Assembly (NCBI RefSeq): GCF_001577835.2
Contig: NC_029542.1
Location: 1,128,429 to 1,192,428 of the forward strand
Source of the DNA: Coturnix japonica
Lineage: Eukaryota > Chordata > Aves > Galliformes > Phasianidae
Length of the DNA: 64,000 bases
Direction: 5' to 3'
The position numbers and the translations under genes are program-made. Under the pieces are notes generated by a model. That model worked only from the letters and a program-made list of their open reading frames with translations, was not told the DNA's origin and made no database searches. Of the stretch, positions 24,140 through 34,843 are shown one piece after another (position 1 is the first letter of the stretch; every line of letters begins with the position of its first letter).

Positions 24140-27100
24140 TCATTCATCATCCAGACTCAGGTCAGACACAACTTCTTCTTCGAGGTCAAACGGTTCCAAA
24201 CGCAATTCATTGACCTGGGAAGAGAAATCCAAGCGTTCATTTCATCTCAACAGATAAAACAAACCGGGTGGACATCGGCTGCTTCAGACACAAAACCCTC
24301 CTGTTTGAGTAGGAAAGATGATGGTTCCTCTGGACAGTGGGTGACTCAGCCCCATCAAACACAGTGACACCAACGTGTGTCACAAGGTTCATCAGCCACT
24401 TCCTTCTTGCAGAACCGCAGGAGGAATTGGACACTGCACTGTGTGTTGCTGACGCATCACGTGAGAGTGATGCTTGCTTTCCAAAGAGCACAGCCTTGGT
24501 GAGCTGAGGGTCGTTCAGAATCCATCCCACTGAGATGAATGACAACCAATGCACTCTATCTGTGTGCCTTCGTTGGGTGCACGCTAAGGGCTCCAACAAT
24601 GACCTGCAGGGATTTCATCTGAGCTTTTAGCAGCCATTCCCTGCGGTTGGGATGAGTTTATGGAGCACATTTCTAGCTTTTTCAATTAAAAAATTACTTG
24701 ATTAAACCTACTGTCACCTCACTAGGATTCCCACTGTACAAGTGCTGAATATCAGCTGCTGTTACCTGAACCAGCCCCTCCAGCTCCTCCTCTGTTAGGG
24801 AGTCTATGGGCTCCTCTGCAGTGGGGTTGTACTCCACAGCCACTTTACCACTCTCTGAAACAGGACACGCAGACAGAGGCAACGTTACTTAGTGAGACTA
24901 AACCCACCCTCAGCTTCAATGGGGCAGCTCTGCTTCATTACTTCATTCAGGACAGAGCTGAAGGGTTTGTCACGTTAATTATAAGGTACAGAGGAAAAGA
25001 GACGTGGTCGCTGCATTGTGTAATGCTGCTTCTTTGTCTTCTCTTGCAGAAAACCAACAGGTTCTGATTAAATGGGCTGGAAACTGAGAATGAGGATACG
25101 GAATGTGTTTATTACTGGGCTGTGTGTATGTGATGGGCCAGAAGGCAAAAAGAACTGCAAAACATCTGCGTCCACAGACCCACCTTTGAAAGGAATGCTT
25201 TAAAGAGCCCCGGGGAGGAAGCTGACAGGTTAATTAAATGCTGCTGTATTTAACCATGTTCCTGCTCAGATGGTTTGCTGTGTCAATACCGGAGGTGGTG
25301 CTCAGCATGGAAGCCTTTCCTTTGTGTAAGTGAGGATGGTGGTACTGACCTCATCACATGAGGGGCCTGTCCTGAAGGTGAATGTGTTACAGGCTGATGT
25401 ACTCAGTTAACACGTCATTCAGTGTCATCTGAGAGCTCAGCAAACACCAGATGTGAAATCCAGCAGTTTCTGGGTCAGCACAGAACCAGCCTCCTTGACT
25501 GTCATCTCTAATAGTAGCCCCAATAGTAGACAGCAAAAGGGCAGGGATCACTGAGCGCTCGTTTAACCCCAAACCAGCCCTTACCTAGAACCACAAGGAG
25601 AATCTTCTGGAAGGCACTGGACAAAGCTCTGCCCGCTGCCAGCTTCTGAACTCTTCTCGTGGCTGTGACCAACTCCAGAGGATCTACACCCATCAAACAG
25701 CACGTTAATGAAGATGGCAGCCTGCAGACGAAGCCCATCATCCCAGCACGGAGCTGGGAGACAAAAATCAAACAAGCCAATACGAACCTTCACCATTTTC
25801 CAGGTCTGCCTCACCCAGCCCAACTCCCCGGCTCTGCACCCCATGCTTGGGCAGCGTCACTTCCACAGCACACAGGTACCTGACGGATGGTTTCTTTCCC
25901 ACTTCCTCATTCTCATCATCAAAGCCGGACACGTTCTGCAGCTGTTGGGAAGGCCACAAGTCATTGTTTGAGATTAAAAGAGGAAGGGGGTGTTGTGACC
26001 GATCAGCCACAGCAAAGCACAGAGCTTTATGGAGGCACAGTGGGGCTGCTGACTGTTCTGACCCTGTTTCAGAGTCTCAGACACCTCAGGAGCTCAGCAT
26101 ACAAATACAAGCTCTGGCACTGCTTTATTCACTGCATGAAAACCTGCTGCCCTCATGTGTGCAAACAGAAACCCAGCCAATGCCTTCACCCACAGCAATC
26201 TTCTCTCCTCAAGCTTTCAAAGTAAGTCCAAATTGCAGTTCCTGAAGCTGACCTCATTATTTACTGACTGCAGGACAATTCTGTTCACTTCACCAACTGC
26301 TTTTGTTCAGAGTATGGGACTGAATGAAGGGAATATGGAATATGGGAGAACGAGGGGAAGGCTGGTGGGTGAGCAACAAGGATGTGGCATGGAGGGACAC
26401 AGTTCAGTGGGCATAGTGGTGATGAGTTGATGGCTTTATGATCTCAGTGGTCTTTCGAGACCTTAATGGCTCCATAAGCTGCCATGCTGGCGATGGGCTG
26501 ATGATCTCAGTGCTCTTTTCCAACCTCAAAGATTCTCTGGTTCTAAGACTCTAAGGGGCTCCTTACTGTGATGATGCGGCTGGACCAGCCGTTAAAGCCA
26601 AGGTAGTGGTTGGCCAACTCCTGGCACTTGTTGCTGTTGAGAGCAAGGACCTGCTGCTGGAATCCCTTCTGCTTGGTGCAAACACAAACCTGCTCAGAAA
26701 AGAAGTTAACACAGGGAGCATCACTCAGATCAACAGATACACCCAGAGTTTCTACCCTAATACTAAAGGTCCCGGTGCCCATTGGTGGCACAGCGTGGCC
26801 GTCCTCCTTACCTTCAATGGAGAGCTCTGAAACAGCGTTTGCCCATTGCAGGCCTGCTGGGCTCTGCTGGCATCTGCAGCTGAGTAGAACTTGATGATGG
26901 CGTAGCAGCCAGGCCCGGCCACTGCAGCATTGCTGTGCGCTCGCACTGAGTACAGCAACCCGAACTTTGAGAACACTGCAAACAGGGAATGCTTTGGGGA
27001 AGAAAACCACCAAAACACCACCAACAAACAAAGCAAGAGAGAAAAAAAGTGCATTTTATAGAACATCTGTGTGTACCTCAGGGGCTGACCAGCTCCGACC

Positions 27101-28135
27101 CCCCTGCTCTATGTGGGCACACTGCTCTGCTGATGCTCTTACACTCTACGTGCAGGTTGGCACAGTTTTATTGCAGCTCTCAGCCACGTTGCTGCTCTCC
27201 CAGCAGCTTTGCTTTGCAGACCAGAGGGGCACAAATCTCCCTCAGGATCACCCAAAATGCCTCAAGGGGAAGTTAAAATGTGATCAAAACAATACGAGGC
27301 AATGAGAGGTGGGGGTGAGGGTAAGAATTACATTCACATGAAGGGAATGCAATGGGAGAACCGATCAGAACCAGGGCCTTGTCTCTAAGGGTCCCAGCAG
27401 GTCCCAGCCTCACCCTTTAGCACCAGGGGGGCCCTGCTCCCCAGACACAGCTCTAACCCCACCCCAGGCCCTTCCCCAGGCTCCTGATCCCATCCCCAGG
27501 TTCTGATCCTCATCCCCATCCCCATCCCTGCCCTCAGCCCCATTCCCAGTCCCAATCCCAATCCCCATCCCATCCCCAGGCCCAGTCTCAGGCCCAGGCC
27601 CCAAACTCATTCCCATCCCCATCCCCAGGCCCTGACCCCATCATCAGACCACAACCCCAACCCCAGGCCCAACTCCTGGCCCAACCCCAATCCCAGGTCC
27701 CGGCCCTAACCCCATCCTCAGACCCCAATCCCAGGCCCAAACCCTGACCCCATCCTCAGACAGGCCCAAACCCTGACCCCATCCTCAGACCCCAGGCCCT
27801 GACCCTATTTCCAGCTCCTGACAACCCCAGGCTTCGTTCCCCATCCCCCATTCCCAAACCCAGCCCCATTCACAAACCCAGCCCCAAACCTCGCCCCCAT
27901 CCTCATGCCCAGGTCCCGACCCCTGCTCCAGGCTCAGGCCTCGACCCCCATCCCCATCCCCAACCCCAACCCCATCTCCAAGCCTCAGCCTCAACCCCAA
28001 CCCCAACCCCAACTCCGACCCCGACCCCGACCCCGACCCCATCCCCACCTCCAGGCCCGGCTTGGGTTCCAGCCCCCACACCAGCAATGTCTGCCCACTC
28101 CCCGTAGGCACCAGGAACTGCAGCACCTCCGCCAT
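24140..28135 (-). CDS. RDM1: RDM1, RAD52 motif-containing protein 1, complete
   Basis: Seven exons: 28049-28135, 26812-26991, 26567-26689, 25794-25941, 25585-25683, 24766-24854, 24140-24214; 801 nt, 266 residues, close to the human 284. RDM1 is a nuclear DNA/RNA-binding protein linked to the response to cisplatin. The RRM covers about residues 17-95: TLLVWGLEPK is its first strand, then FSKFGLLYSVR and the RNP1-like GPGCYAIIKFYSA. The RAD52-like motif follows (ALNSNKCQELANHYLGFNGW), then ALSSAFQKILLVVLESGKVA across two exons. The C-terminus is acidic and ends DLSLDDE. Start ATG 28135 has G at -3 and +4. Exon 1 ends at a donor that begins a G-rich minisatellite. The gene lies directly downstream of GH on the same strand. 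Residues match chicken RDM1 as I recall it with scattered substitutions. Confidence 0.93.
26390..26555 (+). mobile_element. CR1 LINE 3' fragments
   Basis: Two degraded copies of the CR1 3' tail (tgatctcagtggtctttc and gatctcagtgctcttttcc followed by aacctc) lie in the RDM1 intron next to exon 3. Both are short and carry no coding part. Confidence 0.5.
27430..28040. repeat. C-rich minisatellite in RDM1 intron 1
   Basis: Repeats of ccccatccccaggcccag and gaccccaaccccaggc fill the part of RDM1 intron 1 next to exon 1. On the transcript strand this is G-rich, with many runs of four G starting at the fifth base of the 5' splice site (gtggggatgggg, then ggggtc repeats at 27,995-28,040). Confidence 0.9.
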
Positions 28136-28273
28136 GGCCTGTCCCCACCTCCTCCCTCCCCTTTGCCCACCTCCTCCCTCCCCTTTGCCCACCTCCTCCC
28201 TCCCCTTTCCCCGCCCCCAACCCTCCCCTTATCCCCATCCATCAGGCAGCACGCACAGCTCAGCATTGTAGGC
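28136..28273 (-). promoter_or_regulatory. RDM1: RDM1 promoter region squeezed behind GH
   Basis: The whole space between the GH poly(A) signal and the RDM1 ATG is about 140 bp. It holds three tandem copies of a 23-bp C-rich unit (cacctcctccctcccctttg) and a CCCCGCCCCC GC box. No TATA box is seen. If RDM1 has its own promoter it must lie here or inside the GH 3' end. Confidence 0.5.
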
Positions 28274-28279
28274 TTTATT
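28274..28279 (-). terminator. GH: GH poly(A) signal AATAAA
   Basis: A perfect AATAAA on the minus strand lies 89 bases past the GH stop codon, the usual distance for growth hormone genes. Confidence 0.85.
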
Positions 28280-28367
28280 CCTCATGTATTTAATGACAGG
28301 GGTGAGATAAGGGGGGTGGGATAAGGGGGGAGATGTGCCCGTCAGCCATGGCGCAGACACGGGGGCT

Positions 28368-31300
28368 TCATATGGTGCAGTTGCTCTCCCCGAAGCGCCG
28401 GCACTTCATCACCTTCAGGTAGGTCTCCACTTTGTGCAGGTCCTTCTTGAAGCAGGACAGCAGCCCGTAGTTCTTCAGCAGGGCGTCCTCGTTACGAAGG
28501 TGGATGTCGAACTTGTCGTAGGTGGGTCTGAGGAGCTGCGGACCCCGCGGGCTGCGGTCCTCCACCTCCTGCAGGGGAAGAGGGCTGTGGGTGGGGGCTG
28601 CTGGCAAAGCAATGCTGGCTTTGCTTTTGATTTAACAGTGAATAAAGCTCTGAGCCAGCCCTGGGCATCCTGGGGGTGTGATCTGCACCTGCTGCTCACC
28701 CCGCATGGATTGGAAGTGTCTGGGGTAAGTAAATGGCAGTGGGAGGGATGGGGGTGTTCTGAGTGTCGGTTCTCAGCACCCACAGTCATATCAATGGACA
28801 GCAAAGTCTGGACGTGGTAAATGCACATGGAGCTGCAGCTGGAGTGGCATGGAGTCACAGCGTGCTTGGGTTGGAAGGGACCTTCAAGGTCATAGAACCA
28901 TGGGATCATGGTGTGGTTGGGTTGGAAGGGACCTTAAGGATCACAGAGCCATGGAATCATGGCACCATTGGGTTGGAAGGGACCTCAAGGATTGTAGGAC
29001 TGTGGAATCATAGCATAGTTTGGTTGGAAGGGACCTTAAAGTTCATAGAACCATGGGATCATGGTGTGGTTGGGTTGGAAGGGACCTTCAGGTTCATAGA
29101 ACCATGGAATCATGGCACCATTGGGTTGGAAGGGACCTCAAGGATTGCAGGGCTGCAGAATCACAGCATAGTTGGGTTCTTAAAGTTCATAGTACCATCG
29201 AATCACGGCATAATTGGGTTGGAAGGGACCTCAAAGCCCCCCAGTCCCACCCCGTGCCGTGGGCTGGGTTTCTGACAACAAGCAACGTCATTCGAAATAA
29301 CAGAGTGAAACTTCATCATAGAGTCATTAAGGTTGGAAAGACCTCCAAGATCCCGAAGCTCAACCCCAACCCACCCCACCATCCCCATAACCACGTCCCT
29401 CAGTGCCACGTGCCATACACAGACCTACCCTCATCAGGGCTTGGATCCCTTCTTCCAGGTCCTTTAGTTTCTCAAACACTCTGTCTGAGGTGCCGAAAAC
29501 CAAATTGTTGGTGAACACCTTGCTGAGGTATTGCACGGGGGTCAGCCAGGACTGGATGAGAACCAATGAAAACCGAAGCAGCTCCATGTCCTGAAATGAC
29601 AAAAGGAATTCAGAGCTGCACAGTGAGGAGGCAGCTCTCCTTCTCAGGTGTGATACCACATGGAAACCCTCATAAAGCAATGCAGTGCAGTGAACTTACC
29701 GACTTCTGCTGGGCGTCATCCTTCCCCGTGGGAGCTGGGATGGTTTCTGAGTAACAAAAAGCAGCCTGGGAGTTTTTGTTGGTGTATCTCTGGTCCTCTG
29801 GGATGTAGGTACGTTCCTGTGGAGACACCCCGAATACATTCAGATTGTGTGATAAGAGCACGGACCCTTTCCTCGCTCTTTCCTGGCTGGTTGCTCTTTT
29901 CACAAAGGAAACGTGGGACGTGATGTGCATCTCAACCCCTACTGGACCTACAGATCTGCTCTCAGTGGGGCAGAGGGTTGAGGTGAGCACGAAACACGCA
30001 GACAGGAGGAGGTGACCCCTTGCAGGAGGAGGCAGGGAGCTGCGGGGAGCACAGCCTGGTCGGTCATCATCTGTCCTACCCCATTAAAGACCCCTTTTCC
30101 CCCTCAGGAGACACTGAGAGCTGCATAGTCTCTGCTGGAAGGAATTTATTCAGGGTGGGAAGACACGGCGCGGCCCTGGAAGCATCAAGCTAAGGGGATG
30201 GCCAACACTTACAAGCTAAAGAGATGGCCAACACTTACAAGCTAAGGGGATGGCCAACACTTACAAGCTAAGGAGATGGCCAACACTTACAAGCTAAGGA
30301 GGTGGCCAACACTTACAAACTAAGGAGGTGGCCAACACTTACAAACTAAGGAGGTGGCCAACACTTACAAACTCTTTGTATGTCTCGGCAGCCAGGAGGT
30401 GGAGGTGCTGAGCCCTCAGCACAGCGTTGGCAAACAGGTTGGAGAGGGGCATGGCAGGGAAGGTGGCCGCAGCTCCCCATGGCAGTCCCAGCGTGACCAC
30501 AGTGAGGAGGAGAGGAGAAAACCACGAGCCTGCAGCGGAGCAGAGAGGAGAGGAGAGGGGTTACCTGTGCTTTGGTGGCACCTGGTTATCAGGGTTGTGT
30601 CCACCCACAGTGCAGCCCTCCACAAAACCCCATCCCCTCTCATTGGATGTGCCCCCAAGGCTCGTGCTGCTCCCAGAATCATCATTGCTCCATGAAAACG
30701 GGAGTCTTTCCCTTTATTTTCCCCATGGTTTTGGGGAGCAAACAGGACGGAGAGCACTGGATGAAGACTGGGAGCAGCTCAGCTGAGCCTCTGTTTGCAC
30801 TGTGCTGCCTTCATTGGGATGAGAAGTGGTTGTGTTACCTGCACTGCTGCTCCCTGGGACACACATGTAGGATCTGGAGGTCGCTGTCAAGCTGGAAGGT
30901 TATTAACCTTCGACATCCAGCTCACATGAGTGTCCACTTATAAAGTTAAGCTCAATGGAGGTGAACATCAGTGGAGGAGTGCCCTGGAGCCTGCAGGACT
31001 TGGGGACAAGTGCAGGGGGTTGGAAAGTAAATGGTCTTTGAAGTGCTTTTCAAGCCAGGCCATTCTATGAGTCTATGATCAGACATCACCCCGATCCCTG
31101 TTTAAAGCCTCGGAATTGAGTTTTAATGTTCCTGGCTTCATATATGAGAGCAATAACTATTACAACTCTGCTTTGCCTTGTTCTTTGTATTCCGCAACTC
31201 ATACCTGCCCCTTACCAAGGTGAAGCTCAGGGTTACCTGAGTCAGCTCATGGTTTATAGCCACGCTGTAGGGAGAGATTTCCTTTGTCATTGATCTGTTT

Positions 31301-31425
31301 GAATTCAGAGCTGACACTGTGTTTGCAGCCCACCTCAGCACCACCCCTCCATCACATCCCCTCACCCAAAGCATGCAGCAGCATTGGCACATCCAGCTGA
31401 GATAAAGCAAAGTACCTGGAGCCAT
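28368..31425 (-). CDS. GH: Growth hormone (somatotropin), complete
   Basis: Five exons: 31416-31425, 30369-30529, 29700-29816, 29429-29590, 28368-28568; 10+161+117+162+201 = 651 nt, 216 residues, the same exon plan as the chicken gene. The hormone is secreted by pituitary somatotrophs and binds the GH receptor. Residues 1-25 are the signal peptide ([14 protein letters not shown] core); the mature chain starts at TFPAMPLSN or FPAMPLSN. The four helices and all four cysteines (AFCYSE, LSCFKK, MKCRR, SNCTI) are present. Compared with the chicken protein as I recall it, changes are few: in the signal peptide and Glu-Val for Glu-Leu before DRSPRGP. Exon 1 contributes only MAPG. Intron 2 begins in a 26-bp tandem repeat and intron 4 carries CR1-tail repeats. 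A TATA box lies 78 bases upstream of the ATG. Confidence 0.98.
28855..29400 (-). repeat. tandem array of CR1 3' tails in GH intron 4
   Basis: About eight copies of a 48-65 bp unit containing gttgggttggaagggacctt and catagaaccatggaatcat follow one another. This is the 3' end of a CR1 LINE, minus orientation, multiplied in tandem; a separate diverged copy (aaggttggaaagacctcc) lies at 29,320-29,400. Confidence 0.85.
30187..30368 (-). repeat. 26-bp tandem repeat containing the GH intron 2 donor
   Basis: Seven copies of ctaaggggatggccaacact + tacaag (plus strand) abut GH exon 2. On the transcript strand each unit contains GTTTGTAAGTGTTGG or GCTTGTAAGTGTTGG, so the true 5' splice site after exon 2 is repeated in every unit. 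The three copies nearest the exon are the most alike. Confidence 0.95.
30975..31085 (+). mobile_element. CR1 LINE 3' fragment
   Basis: A diverged CR1 tail (ggacttggggacaagtgcag, tctttgaagtgcttttcaag, attctatgagtctatgat) lies in GH intron 1. No coding part is present. Confidence 0.5.
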
Positions 31426-31502
31426 TCCTGCCGGGAGAGTTGCTCGGGTGTCTCTTGAATGTTTCCTCCTTTCATCGAGTGATGCTGGCAGGTGAGACCC
31501 CC

Positions 31503-31510
31503 CTTATATA
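31503..31510 (-). promoter_or_regulatory. GH: GH TATA box
   Basis: TATATAAG on the minus strand lies 78 bases upstream of the GH start codon, which puts the transcription start near 31,475 and gives a 5' UTR of about 50 bases. Confidence 0.85.
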
Positions 31511-31575
31511 GCTGGGGGTCTGTTTAAAATGGATGGGGGTGATCACGATCGCTGCCACCTCTCCATATCCCCTCC

Positions 31576-31588
31576 TTGCATAAATGCA
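31576..31588. promoter_or_regulatory. GH: candidate Pit-1/POU site of GH promoter
   Basis: TTGCATAAATGCA, a near palindrome, matches the Pit-1 consensus ATGNATAWW at eight of nine positions and lies about 70 bp upstream of the TATA box. Pit-1 drives GH transcription in vertebrates. AT-rich stretches at 31,620-31,632 and 31,662-31,680 could be further sites. Confidence 0.4.
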
Positions 31589-31599
31589 GGTGTGTTCGC

Positions 31600-32785
31600 C
31601 ATGGCGCCACCTCATTGTAGTCATTTATACGGAGATGGAAAGGTTGGGGAGGATGTTTGCCTGCGGATAAAATTCATGCTGAACTTTTTTTTCTTCATAT
31701 TCTGCCGTTTATGGCAAACAGAGGGTTTGTCACCATTGAAAGACCCATCCCAAATCTGTTCTGTGCTTACGTGGAGGAAGTTCTCACACTGGTTTTCCTA
31801 CCTGGTTTTGCTGCCCCATGGTTAGCAAGGCTGGTAGGGCAGTGCAGGGCTGAGAGCAGGTGGGATGGTTTCCCATGTAGATGGCTTAGAGCAGGATGGA
31901 TATTGTCCTAAGACAGGCAGTGCTTGCTTGGATCCACCTGCCCACTGCAGAACCCAATGGCAGAGCTCTGGGGGGTGAAGCTGTGGGGTCTGGCCGTCAC
32001 AGTGAACCCAGGGGCCTTCTGCTCTTGCTTGATATGAATGAGAAAAGAACTGGCAGTAGGAATGAGAGAGACCTCAGCATTAAGCAGAGGACTGGTGTGG
32101 AAAGGGGGAAGAGAAGAGGAGCAGAAGTCCCAGCACACCAACCCCTGAACCACACGAGGTAGAACCTGGGATGGACGACTCCAGGAGGGCTTTCACTCTC
32201 CATAGGGCACTAACAGCACTTTGCCCCATTTGTGGGTCCGACCTGCCCCTGGTTTGGCTCTGATTTCCAAGAGCATCATCACCGCAGCACGGGGTGTGAG
32301 AGCTTGTTAATAAACGAGCTGTTCCGAGAAGCCCCGCCGTGTTTGCGCGTGTAAATGTCAGTCCCTAGAGGAGAGGGAACAGTGGGTCCTGCAGCTATCA
32401 GGTATCCGGTCACCCAATAGCCAGCAACATCTGGGGGTGTTTTTCTGCTCCAGATCCTGTTTAAATATGTCCGTGTTTGTCAGAGAGGAGCGGGGCAGCA
32501 GGCAATGATGCCACATCCTTGCAGCCAGGAGATGCCATGTTCCAGGCCATGCACTGCCCCATAGGGCTGCTTTTTCATGCTTTTTTGCATGCAGTGGGGC
32601 AGAAGGCGATGCGTGGCTGAGATTGCTTCCCACTGGCACAATGGCAGCTGTATAAGCAGCGCTCAGACGTCAGCTTGGCATCCTTCTGCCTTTCACGTGC
32701 CCGCATGTGCAACCCAAGGGGTCATGTCAGAAGGCAGCATGATGCTCAGTAACCTCCAGAATGCAGTTCTTATTTGCAAGAGGGA
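31600..32785. other. GH upstream region, nothing else recognised
   Basis: No coding exon, repeat or RNA gene was recognised between the proximal GH promoter and the polypyrimidine tract. GH enhancers could lie here but no clear motif cluster was seen by eye. Confidence 0.5.
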
Positions 32786-32787
32786 AT

Positions 32788-33424
32788 CCTTTCCTTTCCT
32801 ATTTTTTCCCTATTCCTTTTCTTCCTTTCCTTTCCTTTTTTTCCTGTTTCCTCTTCCTTCTCCTTTCCTTCCTTCCTTCCTTCCTGTTCCTTTTCCTTTC
32901 CTTTCCTTTCCTTTTCCCTTCCTTTCCTTTCCTTTCCTTTCCTTTCCTCCCTTTCCTTCCCTTCCCTTCCCTCCCTTCCCCCTTTCCTTCCCTTCCCTTC
33001 CCTTCCCTTCCCTTCCCCTTCCTTCCCTTCCCTTCCTTCCTATCCCTCCCTTCCCTTCCCTTCCCCTTTCCCTTTCCCTTCCCTTCCCTTCCCTTCCTCC
33101 CTTCCCTTCACTTCCCTCCTCCCTTCCCTTCCCTTTTTTCTTCCCTTCCCTTCCCTTCCCTTTCCCTTCCCTTCCCTTTCCTCCTCTCCCTTCCCTTCCC
33201 TTCCCTTCCTTTTATTCCCTTCCCTTCCCTTCACTTTCCCTTCCCTTCCCTTCCTTCCCTTTCCTTCCCTTCCCTTCCCTTTCCCTTTCCCTTTCCCTTC
33301 CCTTCCATTCCCCTTCCATTCCCCTTCCATTCCCCTTCCTTCCCTTCCCTCCCCTTCCCTTCCCTTCCCTTCCCTTCCCTTCCCCTTCCTTCCCTTCCCT
33401 TCCCTTCCCTTCCCTTCCCTTCCC
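32788..33424. repeat. polypyrimidine tract, (CCCTT)n and variants
   Basis: About 640 bp of almost pure pyrimidine on the plus strand, mainly ccctt and cctttcctttt. It lies between the GH promoter and the CD79B 3' end. The three long open frames across it come from the lack of purines, not from coding. Confidence 0.97.
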
Positions 33425-34088
33425 CGTATATACACACTGACTGCACTTGAAATACAGACCCATTCCAATATAACACTAAACCCAGACCCCTCTCCCTTCA
33501 TCCTAGAAGCTCATTGAAGCCCTTCAAATAACACAGAAATGCAGGAATGTTTCTTTGCTTCTGTCATTTCAAAGGCAGCGGAGGCGCCTTGCAATGAGCA
33601 GCAGAGCGGAACCGGGGGCACTGAAACTGCTCTTGTCACCAGTGGTTTCCTCCCCAGGTGCAGCCTGCAGGTCCGTGTGTCTGCCTGGCTCTGCTCTGTT
33701 GGGTGGGTTGTTTACCCAGAGCAGAGGAAGCAGCTGGTTGCTGGGATGGATGAAATGCTCTCCTTCCTCTTCCATTTCATCATTAGAAACAGGACATGGA
33801 GGGGTGAGCTCCATTCATCCTATAACCCTTCCCAGCTTAGGAACCGGGGCTCGCTTCTCCCTGCTGAGCAGCCCTGTTTGCTCTCAGTGTGCCCTCCATT
33901 CTTTGCAGGCTGTTTGCAGCAGCACAGCCCCATCTGCTCCTCCTCAGGGCCGAGAAGCAATGAGCAACATGGTGCAGCTGCTCAGCGAGGGACCCTCAGC
34001 CCATTGCCACCCCCCAGCACCCCCATCAGGATCAGACATGGTACAACACAGCTGGTGAGGTGTGCAAGGTGGGAATTCACCCATCACC

Positions 34089-34113
34089 TTTATTGAACTT
34101 TATTGACTTTATT
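34089..34113 (-). terminator. CD79B: triple AATAAA, candidate CD79B poly(A) site
   Basis: Three AATAAA hexamers lie at 34108-34113, 34099-34104 and 34089-34094 on the minus strand, each spaced by 9-10 bases. They lie about 730 bases past the CD79B stop codon and are the first strong signals there. Confidence 0.6.
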
Positions 34114-34843
34114 GACTTGAAAGAGCAGTTGGATGTTTGTGTCCTGCTATTTACACCCTTCCCATTGGTTCTGAGTGTCCCTCAGCCATGGGGACATCCC
34201 TGTGACAGCTCCTACCCGGAGAGGATCAAGCTCTATGTGCCCTTGTCTCCCAGGTCTTTCCTTAGTCTTTGGGATAAAACAAGGCAGTTCTGGAGGGTCC
34301 TCCATCTCAGACAGCAACCAGTATGGCCGACTTCCATCTTTGCCAACTGGATGTGTCTATGTCTTGAGAGGTAACACAACGGCCCCAGTTCTACCAGCCC
34401 CATGGTGCTGCTCCCCTACCAGGGGCACAGGGCTGGTGGTGGGGTCTCACAGCCCAGCAGGGTCCTTGCAGCATGGGGAGGGATTGTATGTGTCCATAGG
34501 GTCACCAGCATAGCACCTTGGTGGCATTAATTGTGCCACAGCTCAGCACTGCGGTGTGGGGCTGCTGGGCTCTGAGGTTGGTTCCTAATATCTACATAGG
34601 GTTTTGGGGTTCAGCAGTGGGGCAGGAAGGACAGCAGCCAGGGCAGGACGGTCTTACTGGGCACAGGTGACCAAGTGAGAGCTGAGGGGCAGCAGGACCT
34701 GAGCTCTGTACAAGGCAGCTGGAGGTGGTGGCACCAGGTCCTTGAAGGTGGCACCAGGTCCTTGAAGGTCCATGGTGACACCAGTGTGGTGCTGCCGTGG
34801 GGTGGTGCTGCTGGTGCCATCCTGGTGGTGGGTACAACACCCC

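Noticed and set aside
32577-33517. Long Pro/Phe/Ser/Leu frames on plus and Gly/Lys/Arg/Glu frames on minus
   Set aside because: Pure translation of the polypyrimidine tract; no start context, splice pattern or family match.
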